The notes under the pieces: model-generated
What the model was told of the DNA's origin: nothing
Seen by the model: only the letters and a program-made list of their open reading frames with translations
Database searches by the model: none
Assembly (NCBI GenBank): GCA_021205715.1
Contig: JAJPXA010000068.1
Location: 1 to 9,535, forward strand
Origin: Bacillota bacterium
GTDB taxonomy: Bacteria; Bacillota; Clostridia; UBA1381
Length of the DNA: 9,535 bases
Direction of reading: 5' to 3'
In this document: one piece after another, positions 7,291-9,535 of the stretch
Layout of the letters: every line of letters starts with the position of its first letter
How positions within the stretch are numbered: the stretch's first letter is position 1
Position numbers and translations under genes: made by a program

Positions 7291-7650
7291 ATGAAAAAGA
7301 TTGAAATAGTTGTTAATCCCGGAAAGGTTGAGGTAGTGAAAAATTTGCTTATCTCATGCGGGGTCGGCGGCGCGATGTTTTCAAACATCAGCGGATTCGG
7401 CACGCAGCAGGGAAAGACCTATGTTTATAACGGCGTTACTTATGAGGAACACGTTTTGCCGAAAATAAAGATTGAAACGGTTATAGACGACGAGCTTGTT
7501 CCGGTAATTCTTTCCGCTTTGAGCGAGGTCGCGACGGGTAAGGTCGGCGACGGTAAAGTATTTGTTCAGCCGGTGGACGACGCAATGCGTATCCGCACGG
7601 GCGAAAAGGGACTTGCCGCTTTGAGAGATGCCGACGACAGCGCGGATTGA
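7291..7650 (+). CDS. P-II family nitrogen regulatory protein (GlnB/GlnK-like), operon-terminal
   Basis: Small trimeric signal protein, 119 aa, close to the usual 112. P-II proteins bind ATP/ADP and 2-oxoglutarate and control partners through the T-loop. Key residues are present: GFGTQQGK (35-42) with Gln39 (Mg/2-oxoglutarate ligand), Tyr51 at the tip of the T-loop at exactly the position uridylylated in E. coli GlnB, LPKIKIE (56-62) with Lys58, B-loop TGKVGDGKVFV (82-92) and RIRTGE (100-105) with the nucleotide-binding arginines. The N-terminus reads VNPGK where GlnB has IKPFK, and the acidic tail is extended. AAGGAGGA at 7278-7285 overlaps the upstream stop, so it is coupled to the amidohydrolase. 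No amtB, glnA or nif gene is nearby. A plausible partner is the ABC importer or one of the hydrolases (inference). The family is certain; the target is not. Confidence 0.95.
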   Translation: MKKIEIVVNPGKVEVVKNLLISCGVGGAMFSNISGFGTQQGKTYVYNGVTYEEHVLPKIKIETVIDDELVPVILSALSEVATGKVGDGKVFVQPVDDAMRIRTGEKGLAALRDADDSAD

Positions 7651-7699
7651 GGCGCTTTTATGACATCTCGGCAGTGAAACAAAAATCATATTAACGAGA

Positions 7700-7735
7700 A
7701 AACGAGCCGGCATCGCCGGCTCGTTTGTTTTATGT
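7700..7735. terminator. Rho-independent terminator between convergent operons
   Basis: A perfect 12-bp stem (7700-7711 with 7715-7726; core ACGAGCCGGC/GCCGGCTCGT) carries a 3-base ATC loop and is followed by a T-rich stretch to about 7735. It lies 50 bases after the P-II stop and 27 bases beyond the araA stop. The stem begins AAA and ends TTT, so it also reads as a hairpin with U-rich flank on the minus strand and can end the araA transcript too. Confidence 0.88.
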
Positions 7736-7752
7736 TCTGAATTTTTATTCGG

Positions 7753-9228
7753 TTATTTTAATTTCCAGGCAAGATCCGCCAAGAAGAGGTCGTTTTTAAG
7801 GGTTGACACGGTGGTGTCTTTTGTGATATGGACGTATTCTATGTCCATCATTGCCGCCCAGTCCTCCATTTGTTCCGCAGTGACGTCGTAGCTTAACACG
7901 GTGTGATGCGCGCCGCCCGCCATTATCCAGCACTCAACGCCTGTGGTGAGGTTCGGCATAGCCTTCCACATCACGCGCGCGACCGGTAAATTCGGCATCG
8001 GCATAATCGGCTTTACGCATTCGATATCCTGAACGATAAGGCGGAGTCTGCCGCCCATATCCACGAGGCTTACCACAATCGCGTCGCCGGGGTGACCCTC
8101 GAAAACGAGTCTTGCCGGATCGCTCTTGCCGCCTATGCCTAACGGATGCACCTCGATTTTCGGCTTCTCCGCCGCGACGCTCGGGCATACCTCAAGCATA
8201 TGCGCGCCCAAGGAGTATTCGCTGCCCTTTACAAGGTGGTATGTGTAGTCCTCCATAAACGCCGTGCCGCCTGTCTGTCCCTCGCTTATAGCCTTTAATA
8301 CCGCGGTCATGGCTGAAACTTTCCAGTCGCCCTCGCCGCCGTAGCCGTAGCCTTTTTCCATAAGTCTTTGTGTCGCGAGTCCCGGGAGCTGCTCCATTCC
8401 GTACAAATCCTCGAACGTGTTTGTGAACGCCTTGCAGCCCTCGTCGTCGAGCATTCTCTTTATCCCCAGCTCTTCCTTTGCCTGATAGCGAACCGCGTCG
8501 AGATTGTCGGTGTTCATTTCGTATTTTTCGTTATACTCGCTCATCATGGAGCTGACCTCCTCGTCGGAAACCTCGTTTATGTATTCGACGAGCGTTCCCA
8601 CGGGCCAGGTGTTTACCTGCCAGCCGAGCTTTTCCTGAACGCCGACTTTATCGCCCTCGGTTACGGCGACGTTTCTCATATTGTCGCCGAAGCGCATAAC
8701 TTTCAGGTTTTTACTGAATGCCGCGCCCACAGCCGCTCTCATCCAGCTGCCGAGTCTTTCTTGGACGTCCTCGTCCTGCCAATATCCCGCGATAACCTTG
8801 CGCGGCATACGGAGGCGCGCCGCGATAAAGCCGTGCTCGCGGTCGCCGTGCGCGGCTTGGTTGAGGTTCATAAAGTCCATATCAATCTCCTCGTTGGGGA
8901 TTTCGCGGTTGTACTGTGTCGCGAAGTGACAGTACGGCTTTTGCAGAAGCGCGAAGCCGTTTATCCACATCTTCGACGGGCTGAATGTGTGGCACCAGGT
9001 GATAATTCCCGCGCATTTGTCGGTATAGTTCGCCTCTTTTACGACGTTCGTTATCTCCTCCGGTGTTTTTGCCGTTACCTTGTAAACGATTTTGCAGGGC
9101 AGCTTTCCGCTCGCGTTGAGCTTGTCCGCCATTTCCCGCGCGCGCTCGTCGATGATGTCAAGCACCTCGGGGCCGTACAAAAACTGGCTTCCGACAACAA
9201 ACCAAAATTCATAATCCTTCATTGCCAT
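7753..9228 (-). CDS. araA: L-arabinose isomerase
   Basis: Cytoplasmic, metal-dependent isomerase converting L-arabinose to L-ribulose, first step of bacterial arabinose catabolism. The 491-aa protein is full length (E. coli AraA is 500) and matches it throughout: FWFVVGSQFLYGPE (8-21), CHTFSPSKMWINGF (79-92), IDMDFMNLNQAAHG (115-128), RFGDNMRNVAVTEGDKV (179-195), QLPGLATQRLMEKGYGYGGE (280-299), FMEDYTYH (324-331), GGAHHTV (438-444). The predicted Mn ligands and catalytic residues are Glu299, Glu326, His343 and one of His441/His442, all intact. The start ATG at 9228 follows AAAGGAGAG (minus strand, about 9236-9244). An in-frame ATG two codons later is less well spaced. The gene has its own promoter and converges on the transporter operon; araB and araD are not in the window. 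Nothing odd is seen in the protein. Confidence 0.98.
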   Translation of the reverse strand: MAMKDYEFWFVVGSQFLYGPEVLDIIDERAREMADKLNASGKLPCKIVYKVTAKTPEEITNVVKEANYTDKCAGIITWCHTFSPSKMWINGFALLQKPYCHFATQYNREIPNEEIDMDFMNLNQAAHGDREHGFIAARLRMPRKVIAGYWQDEDVQERLGSWMRAAVGAAFSKNLKVMRFGDNMRNVAVTEGDKVGVQEKLGWQVNTWPVGTLVEYINEVSDEEVSSMMSEYNEKYEMNTDNLDAVRYQAKEELGIKRMLDDEGCKAFTNTFEDLYGMEQLPGLATQRLMEKGYGYGGEGDWKVSAMTAVLKAISEGQTGGTAFMEDYTYHLVKGSEYSLGAHMLEVCPSVAAEKPKIEVHPLGIGGKSDPARLVFEGHPGDAIVVSLVDMGGRLRLIVQDIECVKPIMPMPNLPVARVMWKAMPNLTTGVECWIMAGGAHHTVLSYDVTAEQMEDWAAMMDIEYVHITKDTTVSTLKNDLFLADLAWKLK

Positions 9229-9265
9229 TTTTTCTCTCTCCTTTGAAAAATTTTAATTTACAGTA

Positions 9266-9294
9266 ATTGTATCATATAAAAAAGCATATATCAA
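9266..9294 (-). promoter_or_regulatory. Sigma-A-like promoter of araA
   Basis: On the minus strand the sequence reads TTGATA (9294-9289), exactly 17 bases, then TACAAT (9271-9266), close to the TTGACA/TATAAT consensus. Transcription would begin near 9259, leaving a leader of about 30 bases containing the AAAGGAGAG ribosome binding site. An inverted repeat ATTGTAT (9266-9272) / ATACAAT (9294-9300) covers both promoter boxes and could be an operator, though the region is AT-rich. Confidence 0.75.
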
Positions 9295-9324
9295 TACAAT
9301 AAAACAGTTTTTTAAAGCCGAAAT

Positions 9325-9354
9325 TTGACTTTAAATATATGGGTGTGGTATACT
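9325..9354 (+). promoter_or_regulatory. Promoter-like sequence directed rightwards, divergent from araA
   Basis: TTGACT (9325-9330), an 18-base spacer containing a T-rich start, and TATACT (9349-9354) form a good sigma-A match on the plus strand. Transcription would start near 9361. No open reading frame follows within the window; the transcript would run at once into the hairpin element at 9398-9514. It could drive a gene beyond the right edge or a short non-coding RNA. The call rests on sequence alone. Confidence 0.5.
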
Positions 9355-9397
9355 GGTGGTGGGTCGGTTGTAATGTAAATTTTTGTTTATGGGGTGT

Positions 9398-9514
9398 AAA
9401 CCCCTCCGTCACGGCTGCGCCGTGCCACCTCCCCTAGTAGGGGAGGCTTTCGGATAGCGCTTTGCAAGGCTCCCCTGTTAGGGGAGCTGGCGCCGTTAGG
9501 CGACTGAGGGGTTT
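9398..9514. repeat. Palindromic intergenic repeat (MITE-like hairpin array)
   Basis: The element is bounded by 13-base inverted ends: AAACCCCTC-C-GTC (9398-9410) against GAC-T-GAGGGGTTT (9502-9514), one mismatch. Inside, in order, are hairpins CACGGC/GCCGTG (9410-9424), CCTCCCCT/AGGGGAGG (9428-9446), GCTCCCCT/AGGGGAGC (9469-9487) and CGCC/GGCG (9491-9502). The two central stems share the core TCCCCT/AGGGGA, so they can also pair with each other. I recall similar units as abundant dispersed intergenic repeats in Clostridia, probably non-autonomous mobile elements or RNA-level structures. No coding potential is seen. A further GGGGT/ACCCC hairpin at 9391-9404 touches the left end. Confidence 0.75.
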
Positions 9515-9535
9515 TAACGGGCGACCAATCCCTTG

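Larger units (their letters stand above)
9229..9535. other. Non-coding region upstream of araA
   Basis: This stretch of just over 300 bases has no convincing gene on either strand. The part next to araA (9229-9360) is AT-rich and holds the two divergent promoter-like sequences. The distal part (9398-9514) is GC-rich and made of the hairpin repeat. Bases 9515-9535 show nothing recognisable. The abrupt change in composition near 9391 supports the repeat being an inserted unit. Confidence 0.7.

Noticed and set aside
8368..9246. Plus-strand open frame of about 290 codons opposite araA
   Set aside because: AraA is conserved along its full length on the minus strand; the plus-strand product has no family features.
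9410..9502. CRISPR-like array in the GC-rich right end
   Set aside because: The similar units are inverted hairpin arms of differing sequence, not regularly spaced direct repeats with unique spacers.

Overview
The window reads as chromosomal DNA from an anaerobic, gut-type Firmicute (Clostridia, perhaps Oscillospirales or a relative). The evidence is strong AGGAGG-type ribosome binding sites, the sigma-A-like promoter at 9266-9294, a lipoprotein-anchored ABC binding protein, and at the right end a palindromic intergenic repeat of a type I recall from Ruminococcaceae/Oscillospiraceae genomes. The taxonomic call is inference; no marker gene is present.

Positions 1-7650 hold seven same-strand genes that look like one transcription unit. 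A CUT2/ribose-type ABC importer comes first: a lipoprotein binding protein (5' end cut off by the window), a double-domain ATPase and a permease. Two tandem paralogous nitrilase-superfamily amidases follow (about 78% identical by hand alignment), then a hydantoinase/dihydropyrimidinase-type amidohydrolase, and last a P-II nitrogen regulator. A strong stem-loop at 7700-7726 closes the unit. My reading is a nitrogen-scavenging module. The importer brings in a ligand that is probably not ribose, because the residues aligning with ribose contacts of RbsB are replaced. The cyclic amidohydrolase opens a hydantoin-, dihydropyrimidine- or other cyclic-ureide-like ring. One or both nitrilases then cleave the N-carbamoyl product to an amine or amino acid plus CO2 and NH3. 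The P-II protein may tie uptake or hydrolysis to 2-oxoglutarate and ATP/ADP. The enzyme families and gene order are seen in the sequence; the shared pathway and the P-II target are inference.

Positions 7753-9228 (minus strand, convergent) encode a complete L-arabinose isomerase (AraA) with its own well-formed promoter, apparently unrelated to the first operon.

Positions 9229-9535 are non-coding. They hold the araA promoter, a second promoter-like sequence firing rightwards, and a compact run of hairpins bounded by inverted AAACCCCTC/GAGGGGTTT ends, which looks like a non-autonomous repeat element.

The most interesting points are the operon-terminal P-II gene tied to a ureide-type catabolic operon instead of amtB, the twin nitrilases with a conversion-like conserved tract over the catalytic region, and the altered ligand and metal-site motifs in the binding protein and amidohydrolase.
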